From: Microbacterium sp. 1S1
Lineage (GTDB): Bacteria > Actinomycetota > Actinomycetes > Actinomycetales > Microbacteriaceae
Reading direction: 5' to 3'
DNA length: 64,000 nt
Assembly: GCF_008271365.1 (NCBI RefSeq)
Contig: NZ_CP043430.1
Span: 2,914,001-2,978,000, forward strand
Shown here piece after piece: positions 24,879 to 33,721 of the stretch. The stretch's first letter is position 1. Each line of letters opens with the position of its first letter. The notes beneath the pieces were generated by a model. It ran no database searches. It saw nothing but the letters and a program-made list of their open reading frames with translations, and had not been told where the DNA came from. A program made the position numbers and the translations under genes.

Positions 24879-25373
24879 ATGGACGCATTCCCTGACGCAC
24901 CGTTCGGCCCGGCGGACAGCCTGGAACTCGACGCCGTTCCCCTCGCCGTCATCCGGCACGAGGGCATTCTCCTCGCCGACCTCCGCGACGCCTTCGACAC
25001 CGGGTACGCGGCGATCGGCTCCACGTTCGGTGACGGCACTCTGATCCCCGTCGGACCGGCCCTCGCGATCTACCACGGCGACCCGATGGGCGTGTTCGAT
25101 CTGGAGCTCGGCTTTCCCGTGCAGACTCCACCCTCCGACGAGATCGTCGTCGGGGGCGCCGCGATCATCGCGTCGGCGATGCCGACAGGGCAGGCCGTCG
25201 CGACCACACTGTTCGGGTCCTACGACGGACTGGGTGCCGGCTGGGCCGGGCTCGTCGCGCGTGCCGCAGAGGCAGGGCTCCGGCCGCGCGGCATCTGGAT
25301 CGAGGTCTACGTGTCAGATCCCGGGGTCGATCCGGACGAGCTGCGCACCGATCTGCTCATGCCGGTGGCCTGA
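24879..25373 (+). CDS. Stand-alone GyrI-like/effector-binding domain protein
   Basis: 164 aa with the fold of the AraC/BmrR effector-binding (GyrI-like) family. The N-terminus ELDAVPLAVIRHEGIL and C-terminal IWIEVYVSDP are typical of that domain. No DNA-binding part. Such free domains bind small hydrophobic or cationic ligands. It is 19 bases behind the M3 peptidase gene, probably in the same transcript. Function unknown beyond ligand binding. Confidence 0.7.
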   Translation: MDAFPDAPFGPADSLELDAVPLAVIRHEGILLADLRDAFDTGYAAIGSTFGDGTLIPVGPALAIYHGDPMGVFDLELGFPVQTPPSDEIVVGGAAIIASAMPTGQAVATTLFGSYDGLGAGWAGLVARAAEAGLRPRGIWIEVYVSDPGVDPDELRTDLLMPVA

Positions 25374-25415
25374 GCAGGCACGTCCGACCTCGTCGGCCGA
25401 GCCGCGTCGCCCCGC

Positions 25416-26684
25416 TCAGGCGCTCTTGCGCTTGCGCTCCATCACGATGGTGGGCGGAGCACCCTCGTCGACGGCGGCGCGCGTGATGATCACCTTCGCA
25501 ACGTCCTCTGCGGAGGGGATCTCGAACATCACGGGACCGAGCACATCCTCCAGGATGGCGCGGAGACCACGGGCACCGGTCTTGCGCTCGACCGCCAGGT
25601 CCGCGATTGACCGCAGCGCGTCCTCCTCGAACTCCAGCTGGACGCCGTCGAGCTCGAACATGCGCTGATACTGCTTCACGAGCGCGTTGCGAGGACCGGT
25701 AAGGATGTCGATGAGCGCGGCCTGGTCGAGCGGTGACACGTTCGTGACGACGGGCAGACGACCGATGAACTCCGGGATGAGCCCGAATTTGTGGAGGTCC
25801 TCCGGCAGCACCTCGCTGAACAGATCGAGGTCCTTGCCCTTGTCGTGCAGCGGAGCGCCGAAGCCGACGCCGTGCTTGCCGACGCGCGCCGAGACGATGT
25901 CCTCCAGGCCGGCGAAGGCACCGGCCACGATGAAGAGCACGTTCGAGGTGTCGATCTGCAGGAACTCCTGATGCGGGTGCTTGCGGCCGCCCTGCGGCGG
26001 CACCGAGGCAACCGTGCCCTCGATGATCTTCAGCAGCGCCTGCTGCACGCCCTCGCCCGACACGTCGCGGGTGATCGACGGGTTCTCGGCCTTGCGGGCG
26101 ATCTTGTCGACCTCGTCGATGTAGATGATGCCCTGCTCGGCTCGCTTCACGTCGTAGTCCGCGGCCTGGATGAGCTTGAGGAGGATGTTCTCGACGTCTT
26201 CGCCGACGTAGCCCGCCTCGGTCAGCGCGGTCGCGTCGGCGACGGCGAACGGCACGTTGAGGCGCTTGGCGAGCGTCTGCGCCAGATAGGTCTTTCCGCA
26301 GCCCGTCGGCCCGATGAGCAGGATGTTGCTCTTCGCGATCTCGACTTCCTCAGCCTTCTGCTCGGCCGGCTGCAACGTGCCGTGTGCGCGCACGCGCTTG
26401 TAGTGGTTGTAGACGGCGACCGAGAGCGCGCGCTTCGCGGGCTCCTGCCCGACGACGTACTCCTCGAGGAACGTGAAGATCTCGCGGGGCTTCGGCAGCT
26501 CGAACTCGGCGACGCCCTCGGCGGACGACTCCGCCATGCGCTCCTCGATGATCTCGTTGCAGAGCTCGACGCACTCGTCGCAGATGTACACGCCGGGTCC
26601 GGCGATGAGCTGCTGCACCTGCTTCTGGCTCTTTCCGCAGAACGAGCACTTGAACAGGTCAGCGCTTTCACCGATGCGGGCCAT
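25416..26684 (-). CDS. clpX: ATP-dependent Clp protease ATP-binding subunit ClpX
   Basis: 422 aa AAA+ unfoldase that feeds substrates to ClpP. The N-terminal C4 zinc finger ([18 protein letters not shown]) binds adaptors and tagged substrates. Walker A is in [14 protein letters not shown], Walker [12 protein letters not shown], and an IGF-like loop (IPEFIGRLP precedes the sensor region). ATG with GAGGA upstream. In most actinobacteria it follows clpP2 directly; here about 5.1 kb of other genes lies between. Confidence 0.97.
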   Translation of the reverse strand: MARIGESADLFKCSFCGKSQKQVQQLIAGPGVYICDECVELCNEIIEERMAESSAEGVAEFELPKPREIFTFLEEYVVGQEPAKRALSVAVYNHYKRVRAHGTLQPAEQKAEEVEIAKSNILLIGPTGCGKTYLAQTLAKRLNVPFAVADATALTEAGYVGEDVENILLKLIQAADYDVKRAEQGIIYIDEVDKIARKAENPSITRDVSGEGVQQALLKIIEGTVASVPPQGGRKHPHQEFLQIDTSNVLFIVAGAFAGLEDIVSARVGKHGVGFGAPLHDKGKDLDLFSEVLPEDLHKFGLIPEFIGRLPVVTNVSPLDQAALIDILTGPRNALVKQYQRMFELDGVQLEFEEDALRSIADLAVERKTGARGLRAILEDVLGPVMFEIPSAEDVAKVIITRAAVDEGAPPTIVMERKRKSA

Positions 26685-26799
26685 GCGCGTCCTCCTCGGG
26701 GGGATCAGGATCGTTCTTCGAGCCTAACCGCTGCATGGGACACCGGGCCGCATTGGCGACGGGTCGTTCCGCGGGTCCCGGAGAACGACCTCACCGTCG

Positions 26800-27336
26800 T
26801 CACTCCGCAGGGAGGCAGCCACCGTCCATGATGTATCCGCCGACGTCCACGCGGACTTCGTCAGGACGCACGTCCCCGAAGACGCAGCCACCCTCCGGCC
26901 CATCGGCCCCGAACGCCACCGCGCGCGTGTCGCCTCGGACGACGTGATGGGTGAGACCGACCCCGCGCAGGGCGTCCTCGACGGCGACAACGGAGATCGT
27001 GCCCGCCGCGCGCAACCCCTCCAGGCGCTCACGGAGGTCCGCGACGGGCTTCTCGGCAGCGGCCACAGCCTCGTCCGATACGTCCATCCGCTCCCGATAC
27101 CTGTCGTTCTGCGCCATCGCGTGGTCGGGATCGTAGGGCGCACACTCCGGCGGAAGCTCGGCGCCGTCCACCTGCGGGCAGGCGACGGTCGGCGTCACGG
27201 TCGGCGTCACGGTCGGCGTCGACTCGCCGGAGCCGACGTCCGCCGGCGCGGCAGCGCATCCGCCGAGGAGCAGCAGCGCCGCGAACACCATCGTCACTCG
27301 CACGGAGCCGGCCCGCGTCCCCCACGTCATCGCCAT
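26800..27336 (-). CDS. Putative lipoprotein of unknown function
   Basis: About 178 aa. Signal sequence with lipobox LLLLGGC; the Cys would be acylated and anchor the protein to the outer face of the membrane. A threonine-proline linker (TPTVTPTVTPTV), encoded by 12-bp tandem repeats at 27187-27219, follows. The rest carries an acidic helical region and three further cysteines (for example GGCVF and DGGCLPAE) that could form disulfides. No known domain. Start at 27336 or 27330 cannot be separated. Confidence 0.7.
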   Translation of the reverse strand: MAMTWGTRAGSVRVTMVFAALLLLGGCAAAPADVGSGESTPTVTPTVTPTVACPQVDGAELPPECAPYDPDHAMAQNDRYRERMDVSDEAVAAAEKPVADLRERLEGLRAAGTISVVAVEDALRGVGLTHHVVRGDTRAVAFGADGPEGGCVFGDVRPDEVRVDVGGYIMDGGCLPAE

Positions 27337-27383
27337 GCCGCCATGAAACCACAGCACCGGCGTCACACGAACGCTGCGCGAAT

Positions 27384-27424
27384 GACGAGGGCCCCGCCGC
27401 GCGGTGCGCGACAGGGCCCTCGTC
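27384..27424 (-). terminator. Hairpin terminator of the deoxyribose operon
   Basis: An 11-bp perfect stem (27384-27394 with 27414-27424, GACGAGGGCCC) around a 19-base loop begins 16 bases after the stop of the truncated ALDH gene on the minus strand. Confidence 0.7.
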
Positions 27425-27439
27425 GATCCCGATATGTCG

Positions 27440-28291
27440 TCAGACCATGCTCTTGGTGTGCCAGACCGTCTTGACCTCGGTGAACGCGGCGATCCGCTCC
27501 GGCGAGGCGACCACGTCGCCGGGGGCGAGGACGCGCTTCAGCGTCTCCGCCGCGGCGATCTGCATGTCGACCCACTCCAGCGCGCCCGCGCCGGCGAGAT
27601 CGAGGGCGTTCACATCCTGGTGCGAGGCGAGCCACGGCGCGATCTCCGCCGGCGAGCCGGTGAGCACGTTCACCACGCCCCCGGGGACATCACTGGTGGC
27701 GAGCACCTCGGCGAGACTGATCGCGGAGAGCGGGTACTGCTCGCTGGCGATCGCGACGACGGTGTTGCCTGCGACCAGAGCGGGCGCGACCACCGAGACC
27801 AGGCCGAGCAGCGCCGAGTCCTGCGGGGCCACGATCGCGACCACGCCGGTGGGCTCGGGCACCGAGATGTTGAAGTACGGGCCGGAGACCGGATTGGCGT
27901 TCCCCGCCACCTGCGCGTACTTGTCGCACCAGCCCGCGTACCAGACCCAGAGGTCGATCGCCTCGTCGACCTGTGCCGTGGCCGCCGAGGTCGAGACACC
28001 CTCCTGCGCGACGATCTCGTCGACGAACTGCGCGCGGCGCCCCTCGAGGACCTCGGCGACCCGGTAGAGCACCTGCCCGCGGTTGTAGGCCGTCGCACCG
28101 GACCAGCCCTTGACGGCGGCGCGAGCGGCGACGACCGCATCGCGGGCGTCCTTGCGGGAGGCCTTCGCGGCGTTCGCCAGGAATGCGCCCTTTCGGGTGA
28201 CGACCTCGTAGGTGCGCCCCGACTCGCTCCGAGGGAACGCCCCACCGATCGCGAGCTTGTACGTCTTCGGAACGGTCAGTCGCTTACTCAT
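27440..28291 (-). CDS. Truncated aldehyde dehydrogenase-family protein (cofactor-domain part only)
   Basis: 283 aa, against about 480 for a full ALDH. It keeps the N-terminal helices and the NAD-binding half (TGVVAIVAPQDSALLGLVS replaces the usual proline-tryptophan-asparagine motif) but has no ELGGK glutamate motif and no catalytic cysteine domain. The end is clean, with a terminator after it, so this is not a sequencing break. It overlaps the full ALDH gene by four bases. The same full-plus-short ALDH pairing beside deoC occurs in other actinobacteria, so it is probably a stable partner subunit rather than a pseudogene (partly inference). Confidence 0.75.
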   Translation of the reverse strand: MSKRLTVPKTYKLAIGGAFPRSESGRTYEVVTRKGAFLANAAKASRKDARDAVVAARAAVKGWSGATAYNRGQVLYRVAEVLEGRRAQFVDEIVAQEGVSTSAATAQVDEAIDLWVWYAGWCDKYAQVAGNANPVSGPYFNISVPEPTGVVAIVAPQDSALLGLVSVVAPALVAGNTVVAIASEQYPLSAISLAEVLATSDVPGGVVNVLTGSPAEIAPWLASHQDVNALDLAGAGALEWVDMQIAAAETLKRVLAPGDVVASPERIAAFTEVKTVWHTKSMV

Positions 28292-29730
28292 GCTGCGGCT
28301 CCCTTGAGGTAGGCGGTGAGCCCCTGTCGACCGCCCTCGCGGCCGTACCCGGACTCCTTGTAGCCGCCGAACGGGCTCGACGGGTCGAAACGGTTGAACG
28401 TGTTCGCCCAGACGACGCCCGCGCGCAGCCGGTCGGCGACCGCGAGAATCCGCGACCCCTTGTCCGACCAGATGCCGGCGGAGAGACCGTACGGGGTGTT
28501 GTTGGCCTTGGCGATCGCCTCGGCGGGCGTCCGGAAGGTGAGGACCGACAGCACCGGCCCGAAGACCTCATCCCGAGCGATGCGGTGCGAGGCCTCGACC
28601 CCGGTGAAGATCGTCGGGGCGAACCAGAAGCCCTGCTCCGGGATGGCGCAGTCCGCGGTCCAGCGCTCCGCGCCCTCGGCCTCGCCGATGTCGCTGAGCT
28701 CCCGGATGCGGGCGAGCTGCGCGGCGGAGTTGATCGCGCCGATGTCCGTGTTCTTGTCGAGCGGGTCGCCGAGACGCAGGGTCGACAGCCGGTTCTTCAG
28801 CCGGTCGACGACCTCGTCGTGGATCGACTCCTGCACGAGCAGACGACTCCCGGCACAGCACACGTGGCCCTGGTTGAAGAAGATGCCGTTGACGATGCCC
28901 TCGACGGCCTGGTCGATCGGCGCGTCATCGAACACGATGTTCGCGGCCTTGCCGCCCAGCTCGAGCGTCAGCTTCTTGTTCGTCCCCGCGACGGCACGGG
29001 CGATGTCTCGGCCGACACCGGTCGAGCCGGTGAAGGCCACCTTGTCGACGTCGGGGTGACGGACCAGGGCGGCACCGGTCGGCCCGGCCCCCGTGACGAT
29101 GTTCACGACACCGGCGGGGAGATCGGCCTGCTGCAGGATCTCGGCGAAGATCAGCGCCGTCAGCGGCGTGGTCTCGGCAGGCTTGAGCACGACCGTGTTG
29201 CCGGCCGCCAGCGCCGGGGCGAGTTTCCACGCGAGCATCAGTAGCGGGAAGTTCCACGGGATGACCTGACCGGCGACCCCCAGCGCGCGCGGGTTCGCAC
29301 CCAGACCGGCGTAGTCGAGCTTGTCGGCCCAGCCCGCGTAGTAGAAGAACCAGGATGCGACGAGCGGCACGTCCACGTCGCGGCTCTCCTTGATGGGCTT
29401 GCCGTTGTCGAGGCTCTCGGCGACGGCCAGCTCGCGGGCGCGCTCCTGCACGAGACGAGCGATGCGGAACAGGTACTTGCCGCGGTCGCGGCCGCTCATC
29501 CGCGACCAGACCCGGTCGTAGGCGCGTCGTGCCGCCGCGACGGCGCGGTCGATGTCCGCGTCGTCGGCGGAGGCGATCTCGGCGATCTCCTTCTCCGTCG
29601 CCGGAGAGATGGTGCGGAAGGGGGTGCCTGCGCCGTCGACGAACTCGCCGTCGATGAACAGCCCGTAGCTGTCCTTGAGGTTCAGCACGGCCGTGGACTC
29701 CGGAGCCGGAGCGTATTCCAGGAATGACAT
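28288..29730 (-). CDS. Aldehyde dehydrogenase (likely acetaldehyde oxidation)
   Basis: 480 aa NAD(P)-dependent ALDH. Motifs in order: VIPWNFPLLMLAWK, the catalytic glutamate in LTLELGGKAANIVF, the catalytic cysteine in NQGHVCCAGSRLL, and the C-terminal SPFGGYKESGYGREGG. Its position nine bases after deoC suggests it oxidises the acetaldehyde released by deoxyribose-phosphate aldolase. It is probably co-assembled with the short ALDH that follows. Confidence 0.92.
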   Translation of the reverse strand: MSFLEYAPAPESTAVLNLKDSYGLFIDGEFVDGAGTPFRTISPATEKEIAEIASADDADIDRAVAAARRAYDRVWSRMSGRDRGKYLFRIARLVQERARELAVAESLDNGKPIKESRDVDVPLVASWFFYYAGWADKLDYAGLGANPRALGVAGQVIPWNFPLLMLAWKLAPALAAGNTVVLKPAETTPLTALIFAEILQQADLPAGVVNIVTGAGPTGAALVRHPDVDKVAFTGSTGVGRDIARAVAGTNKKLTLELGGKAANIVFDDAPIDQAVEGIVNGIFFNQGHVCCAGSRLLVQESIHDEVVDRLKNRLSTLRLGDPLDKNTDIGAINSAAQLARIRELSDIGEAEGAERWTADCAIPEQGFWFAPTIFTGVEASHRIARDEVFGPVLSVLTFRTPAEAIAKANNTPYGLSAGIWSDKGSRILAVADRLRAGVVWANTFNRFDPSSPFGGYKESGYGREGGRQGLTAYLKGAAA

Positions 29731-29740
29731 GTCGGGTTTC

Positions 29741-30742
29741 CTAGTCGATCGTGACGTAGTCGGGGCCGGAGTAATGGCCGGTGGTGAGCTTCTGACGCTG
29801 CAGAAGCACGTCGTTGAGCAGGCTCGAGGCGCCGAAGCGGAACAGGTGCGGCTGGAGCCACTCCTCCCCCACGGTCTCGGCCACGGTCACGAGGTACTTG
29901 ACCGCGTCCTTGGACGAGCGGATGCCGCCCGCGGGCTTCACGCCGATGCGCTCCCCCGTCCCGCGATACCAGTCACGCACGGTCTCCAGCATGAGCAGGG
30001 TGGTCGGCAACGTCGCCGCCGGCTGGACCTTGCCCGTCGAGGTCTTGATGAAGTCGCCCCCGGCGAGGATGGCCAGCCAGGAGGCGCGCTTGATGTTGTC
30101 GTAGGTGTTGAGCTCCCCGGTCTCGAGGATCACCTTGAGGGAGGCGTACGAACCGTCCTCGCGGCGGCACGCTTCCTTGACCTGGGCGATCTGGTCGAAC
30201 ACCAGCCCGTAACGGCCGGACAGGAACGCGCCGCGGTCGATGACCATGTCGATCTCGTCCGCACCGGCCGCGACCGCTTCCGCGGTGTCGGCGAGCTTGA
30301 TCGCCAGGGAGGACCGTCCGCTCGGGAAGGCGGTGGCCACGGCGGCGACGGAGATGAGGCCGTCGTCGGGGTCGCCGTGCAGGCCGCCGAGAGCCGCGAC
30401 CGCGTCGCCGACCATGTCGCCGTAGACGCAGACCGCGGCGACGCGGGGGGTCGAGGGGTCGGCGGCATCGGGGTTCTTCGCCTTAGCGACGAGGGAGCGC
30501 ACCTTGCCTGGCGTGTCCGCACCTTCCAGCGTGGTCAGGTCGATCAGCTTGATGATCGTGTCGAGCGCCCAGGCTTTCGACGTCGTCTTGATGGAGCGCG
30601 TGCCGAGGCCGGCAGCGCGCTGCTCCAGCCCGACGGCGTCCACGCCGGGGAGGCCGTGCAGGAAGCGGCGGAGGGTGGCGTCGTCCGGCTCACCGCCGAG
30701 GACGTCCACCGCCGTCCTGCGGCTGAGTTCTGTCGTCGTCAC
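29741..30742 (-). CDS. deoC: Deoxyribose-phosphate aldolase
   Basis: 333 aa class I aldolase splitting 2-deoxyribose 5-phosphate into glyceraldehyde 3-phosphate and acetaldehyde. The Schiff-base lysine is in GGDFIKTSTGKVQP, and a second active-site lysine in IGVKPAGGIRSSKDAV. DEIDMVIDRG is also conserved. The chain is longer than E. coli DeoC by an N-terminal extension typical of the actinobacterial form. The GTG overlaps the regulator stop by four bases. Confidence 0.93.
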   Translation of the reverse strand: MTTTELSRRTAVDVLGGEPDDATLRRFLHGLPGVDAVGLEQRAAGLGTRSIKTTSKAWALDTIIKLIDLTTLEGADTPGKVRSLVAKAKNPDAADPSTPRVAAVCVYGDMVGDAVAALGGLHGDPDDGLISVAAVATAFPSGRSSLAIKLADTAEAVAAGADEIDMVIDRGAFLSGRYGLVFDQIAQVKEACRREDGSYASLKVILETGELNTYDNIKRASWLAILAGGDFIKTSTGKVQPAATLPTTLLMLETVRDWYRGTGERIGVKPAGGIRSSKDAVKYLVTVAETVGEEWLQPHLFRFGASSLLNDVLLQRQKLTTGHYSGPDYVTID

Positions 30743-31674
30743 TGTTCCTCCAACAATGCTCGTGCTGTGGTCTCATCGGTCACCAGGACCCCGCACAGGC
30801 CGCTGGTCACGACCGTGCGCGCGATGTCGTGCTTGGCGGGACCCGCCGTCACGAAGATGGCCCGCGCGGCACCGCGCAGGCGGTCGAGCGCGACGCCGAC
30901 CGTGCGCGCGTCCAGCTGCGGGTCGACGATGTTGCCCTCGGCATCGACATAGCGCCCGAGGACATCTCCGACGGCGCCGCGGCGCGCGAGTTCCTCGACG
31001 TCGGTGGCGGTCAGATAGCCGTTCTCCACGTGGGCCGAGGTCGCGTCGCACGGGCCGGCGGTGAACAGGAAAGCCTGGGCGTCGGCGGCTTCCTCCAGCA
31101 CGGCTGCGACGGTGCGGTCGCCTTCGATCGCCTGCTTCGTCTCGACGTGCTCCAGGATCGCCGGGCTCGGCAGCAGCGAGACCTGGCCGGAGGCGCGCTG
31201 GGCGATGGTCACCGCGAGTCCCGCGGCCCCTCCCGAGCGTCGGTTGAGGCTCACACCGCCGTTGAGCTGGACGACCGTGACGCCATGCGCCCAGCCGTCG
31301 GGCAGGGCCTCGGCGACGGCGCGGAGCGTCTTGCCCCAGCTCACCCCGAGGGTACGAGGGACGGGACGGAGCGCGGTCAGGAAATCCGCGGCGGCCTGAG
31401 CCACCCGCTCGAGAGTCCCCTCATCGCCCTCGGGCGACGGGACGACCACGGCATCGGAGAGCCCGAAGCGCTCCACGAGCTCGCGTTCGAGGCCGAGCCG
31501 ACGGGCGCGCGGATGGACGATCTCGATCCGGACGATGCCGCGTTGACGGGCCTGCGTGAGCAGGCGCCCGACCTTCCAGCGGGAGATCTTCAGGAGGCCG
31601 CCGATCTCGTCCTGCGTCTTGTCCTCGTCGTAATACAGCTCGGCGACTCGGACCATGAGCAGATCTTCTTCCAC
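30739..31674 (-). CDS. SorC/DeoR-type sugar-binding transcriptional regulator
   Basis: 311 aa. N-terminal HTH (VRVAELYYDEDKTQDEIGGL and SRWKVGRLLTQARQRG) and a C-terminal phosphosugar-binding domain of the Sugar-bind family (VSWGKTLRAVAEALP, LFTAGPCDATSAH). This is the Bacillus DeoR-like architecture, not the E. coli DeoR one. First gene of the deoC operon, so induction by deoxyribose phosphate is likely (inference). GTG start with AGGAGGA upstream. Confidence 0.88.
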   Translation of the reverse strand: MEEDLLMVRVAELYYDEDKTQDEIGGLLKISRWKVGRLLTQARQRGIVRIEIVHPRARRLGLERELVERFGLSDAVVVPSPEGDEGTLERVAQAAADFLTALRPVPRTLGVSWGKTLRAVAEALPDGWAHGVTVVQLNGGVSLNRRSGGAAGLAVTIAQRASGQVSLLPSPAILEHVETKQAIEGDRTVAAVLEEAADAQAFLFTAGPCDATSAHVENGYLTATDVEELARRGAVGDVLGRYVDAEGNIVDPQLDARTVGVALDRLRGAARAIFVTAGPAKHDIARTVVTSGLCGVLVTDETTARALLEEQ

Positions 31675-31777
31675 GGCGTCCTCCTTCCTCTTCCAGGGTA
31701 GGCCGGATTCAGCGTTCGCGCACCTGTCTGCTCATATGCGCATCCCGGTCGCCTTCCCGCGCACATCCGCCGGACGC

Positions 31778-31813
31778 GAAAGGGGCGCCCGTCGATCGAC
31801 GGGCGCCCCTTTC
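31778..31813. terminator. Terminator after clpP1-clpP2
   Basis: A perfect 36-base palindrome (18-base arms, GAAAGGGGCGCCCGTCGA and its complement) lies 13 bases past the clpP2 stop. Its minus-strand transcript is a hairpin closing in CUUUC, so it ends the clpP unit before the deo region. Confidence 0.85.
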
Positions 31814-31826
31814 CTGCGAATGCCGA

Positions 31827-32468
31827 CTATGCGCGCTTGCGCGAGGTCAGCACCTGGTCGACGATGCCGTACTCGAGCGCCTCATTGGCCGAGAGGATCT
31901 TGTCGCGATCGATGTCGCGGTTGACCTGCTCGACCGGCTTACCGGTGTGACGAGCCATGGTCTCCTCCAGCCAGGTGCGCATGCGGAGGATCTCCGCCGC
32001 CTGGATCTCGATGTCGGAGGCCTGACCGTGACCGGCCTCCCCCATCGCCGGCTGGTGCATCAGCACGCGGGCGTTCGGCAGCGCGAGACGCTTGCCGGGC
32101 GCGCCGGCCGCGAGCAGCACGGAGGCGGCCGAGGCCGCCTGGCCGAGCACGACGGTCTGGATCTGCGGCGCGACGTACTGCATCGTGTCGTAGATCGCCG
32201 TCATCGCGGTGAACGAGCCACCGGGCGAGTTGATGTACATGGTGATGTCGCGCTCGGAATCCTGGCTCTCCAGGACGAGGAGCTGCGCCATGACGTCGTC
32301 GGCGGACGCGTCGTCGACCTGCACGCCGAGGAAGATCACGCGGTCTTCGAACAGCTTGTTGTACGGGTCCTGACGCTTGAAGCCGTAGGCGGTGCGCTCT
32401 TCGAACTGCGGCAGCACATACCGGCTGGAGGGCAGGTTTCCGGCGGACTGGAACGTGGGTGTGTACAT
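31827..32468 (-). CDS. clpP2: ATP-dependent Clp protease proteolytic subunit ClpP2
   Basis: 213 aa serine protease ring subunit. Catalytic Ser is in GQAASAASVLLAAG, His in RVLMHQPAMGEAGHGQ, and Asp in the later RDIDRDKIL. It forms the heteromeric ClpP1P2 barrel with the gene just upstream (17-bp gap), as in other actinobacteria. ATG preceded by AGAGGA. The longer N-terminus (YTPTFQSAGNLPSSRY) is probably processed. Confidence 0.96.
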   Translation of the reverse strand: MYTPTFQSAGNLPSSRYVLPQFEERTAYGFKRQDPYNKLFEDRVIFLGVQVDDASADDVMAQLLVLESQDSERDITMYINSPGGSFTAMTAIYDTMQYVAPQIQTVVLGQAASAASVLLAAGAPGKRLALPNARVLMHQPAMGEAGHGQASDIEIQAAEILRMRTWLEETMARHTGKPVEQVNRDIDRDKILSANEALEYGIVDQVLTSRKRA

Positions 32469-32485
32469 GGTGTCCTCTCGAATCC

Positions 32486-33073
32486 TTACTCGACGCCCGT
32501 GCCGCCGCCGCCGGTGACGTCGCTGGCGTGCTCGCGGATGTGGTCGACGAAGCCGTACTCGAGGGCCTCCTCCGCCGTGAACCAGCGGTCGCGGTCGCCG
32601 TCGGCGTTGATCTGCTCGACGGGCTTGCCGGTCTGGGCGGCGGTGATCTCGGCGAGACGCTTCTTCATCGACAGGATGAGCTGCGCCTGCGTCTGGATGT
32701 CGCTCGCGGTGCCGCCGAAGCCGCCGTGGGGCTGGTGCAGCAGCACGCGGGCGTTCGGGGTGATGTAGCGCTTACCCTTGGTGCCGCTCGTCAGCAGCAG
32801 CTGGCCCATCGAGGCCGCCATGCCGATACCGACGGTGACGATGTCGTTCGGCACGAACTGCATCGTGTCGTAGATCGCCATGCCCGCGGTGATCGAGCCG
32901 CCGGGCGAGTTGATGTAGAGGTAGATGTCCTTCTCGGAGTCTTCGGCGGCGAGAAGGAGGATCTTCGCGCAGATCTCGTTGGCGTTGTCGTCTCGCACCT
33001 CCGAGCCGAGCCAGATGATGCGGTCCTTCAGCAACCTGTCGAAGACGCTTGTCGCGACGAGGGGTTCAGCCAT
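32486..33073 (-). CDS. clpP1: ATP-dependent Clp protease proteolytic subunit ClpP1
   Basis: 195 aa, paralogue and partner of ClpP2. Catalytic Ser lies in [14 protein letters not shown], His in [13 protein letters not shown], and Asp in [10 protein letters not shown]. Upstream of clpP2 in the usual order tig-clpP1-clpP2. RBS AGGAGCT lies before the ATG. A TPR-protein gene separates it from tig. Confidence 0.96.
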   Translation of the reverse strand: MAEPLVATSVFDRLLKDRIIWLGSEVRDDNANEICAKILLLAAEDSEKDIYLYINSPGGSITAGMAIYDTMQFVPNDIVTVGIGMAASMGQLLLTSGTKGKRYITPNARVLLHQPHGGFGGTASDIQTQAQLILSMKKRLAEITAAQTGKPVEQINADGDRDRWFTAEEALEYGFVDHIREHASDVTGGGGTGVE

Positions 33074-33154
33074 GTCAGCTCCTGCTTCCGTGTTTCAGTG
33101 ATTCGAATCTACCGGCGCGCGCACGGCCCCCAGGTCGTGTTCGCCGTCGGCATA

Positions 33155-33649
33155 TCAGGTGTCGCCGCCCGCGATCTCGTGGGCGTATGCGGTCATCGAG
33201 CGGTGGTAGCGCGGGAGGTGCGGGACGAGGGCGAGGATGGCGACCGACAGGCCCTGCGCCGGTCGCCCGGCGCTGGCGAGGATGAGCGCGTGCACGACCG
33301 CGACCGCGTCGCGATAGGGTCCGTCCGCTGACCGCTCCTCCTCGGCGCGGATCACCCGCAGCGCCTCGTCGTAGTCGCCCAGGTTGCGCAGCGAGCTCGC
33401 GAGTTGGATCACGCATTGCGGGCGATGTTCCTCGTCGAGGCCGAGCGCCAGGGCGCGACGGTACAACTCCACGGCCTCCGCCGGGCGGCCCGCGGAGTCG
33501 CGCGCGCCGGCGCGCTCGAACTCAGCCCGAGCGTCGTCCGGGCCCCGCTCGGCCGCGAGGGCGTCGATGCGCGCGATCGTCTCGTCGCCGACCTCTTCCC
33601 CTGACGCCTCCGCCCACACCCGATCGATGCGGTCGTCCCAGCTCGTCAT
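33155..33649 (-). CDS. Tetratricopeptide-type helical protein
   Basis: 164 aa, predicted all helical, with TPR-like repeats: ARAEFERAGARDSAGRPAEA, then VELYRRALALG and SSLRNLGDYDEALRVIRAEE. No signal peptide. It lies between tig and clpP1. The repeats suggest a protein-binding role, which is plausible for a proteostasis neighbourhood but unproven. Confidence 0.75.
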   Translation of the reverse strand: MTSWDDRIDRVWAEASGEEVGDETIARIDALAAERGPDDARAEFERAGARDSAGRPAEAVELYRRALALGLDEEHRPQCVIQLASSLRNLGDYDEALRVIRAEEERSADGPYRDAVAVVHALILASAGRPAQGLSVAILALVPHLPRYHRSMTAYAHEIAGGDT

Positions 33650-33673
33650 GCCGTCGTCCTTCCCTCGATGAGA

Positions 33674-33705
33674 AAGAGGGCGGATGCCGCAGCACCCGCC
33701 CTCTT
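33674..33705 (-). terminator. Terminator after tig
   Basis: A 10-bp stem (AAGAGGGCGG at 33674-33683 with 33696-33705) around a 12-base loop. On the minus strand it is followed by a U-rich stretch (UUUCUC). It starts 16 bases after the trigger factor stop. Confidence 0.75.
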
Positions 33706-33721
33706 CACTCGACCATGCCGA

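Noticed and set aside
27187..27219. 12-bp tandem repeats
   Set aside because: They encode the Thr-Pro-Val linker of the lipoprotein; three short copies are not a CRISPR or other separate element.
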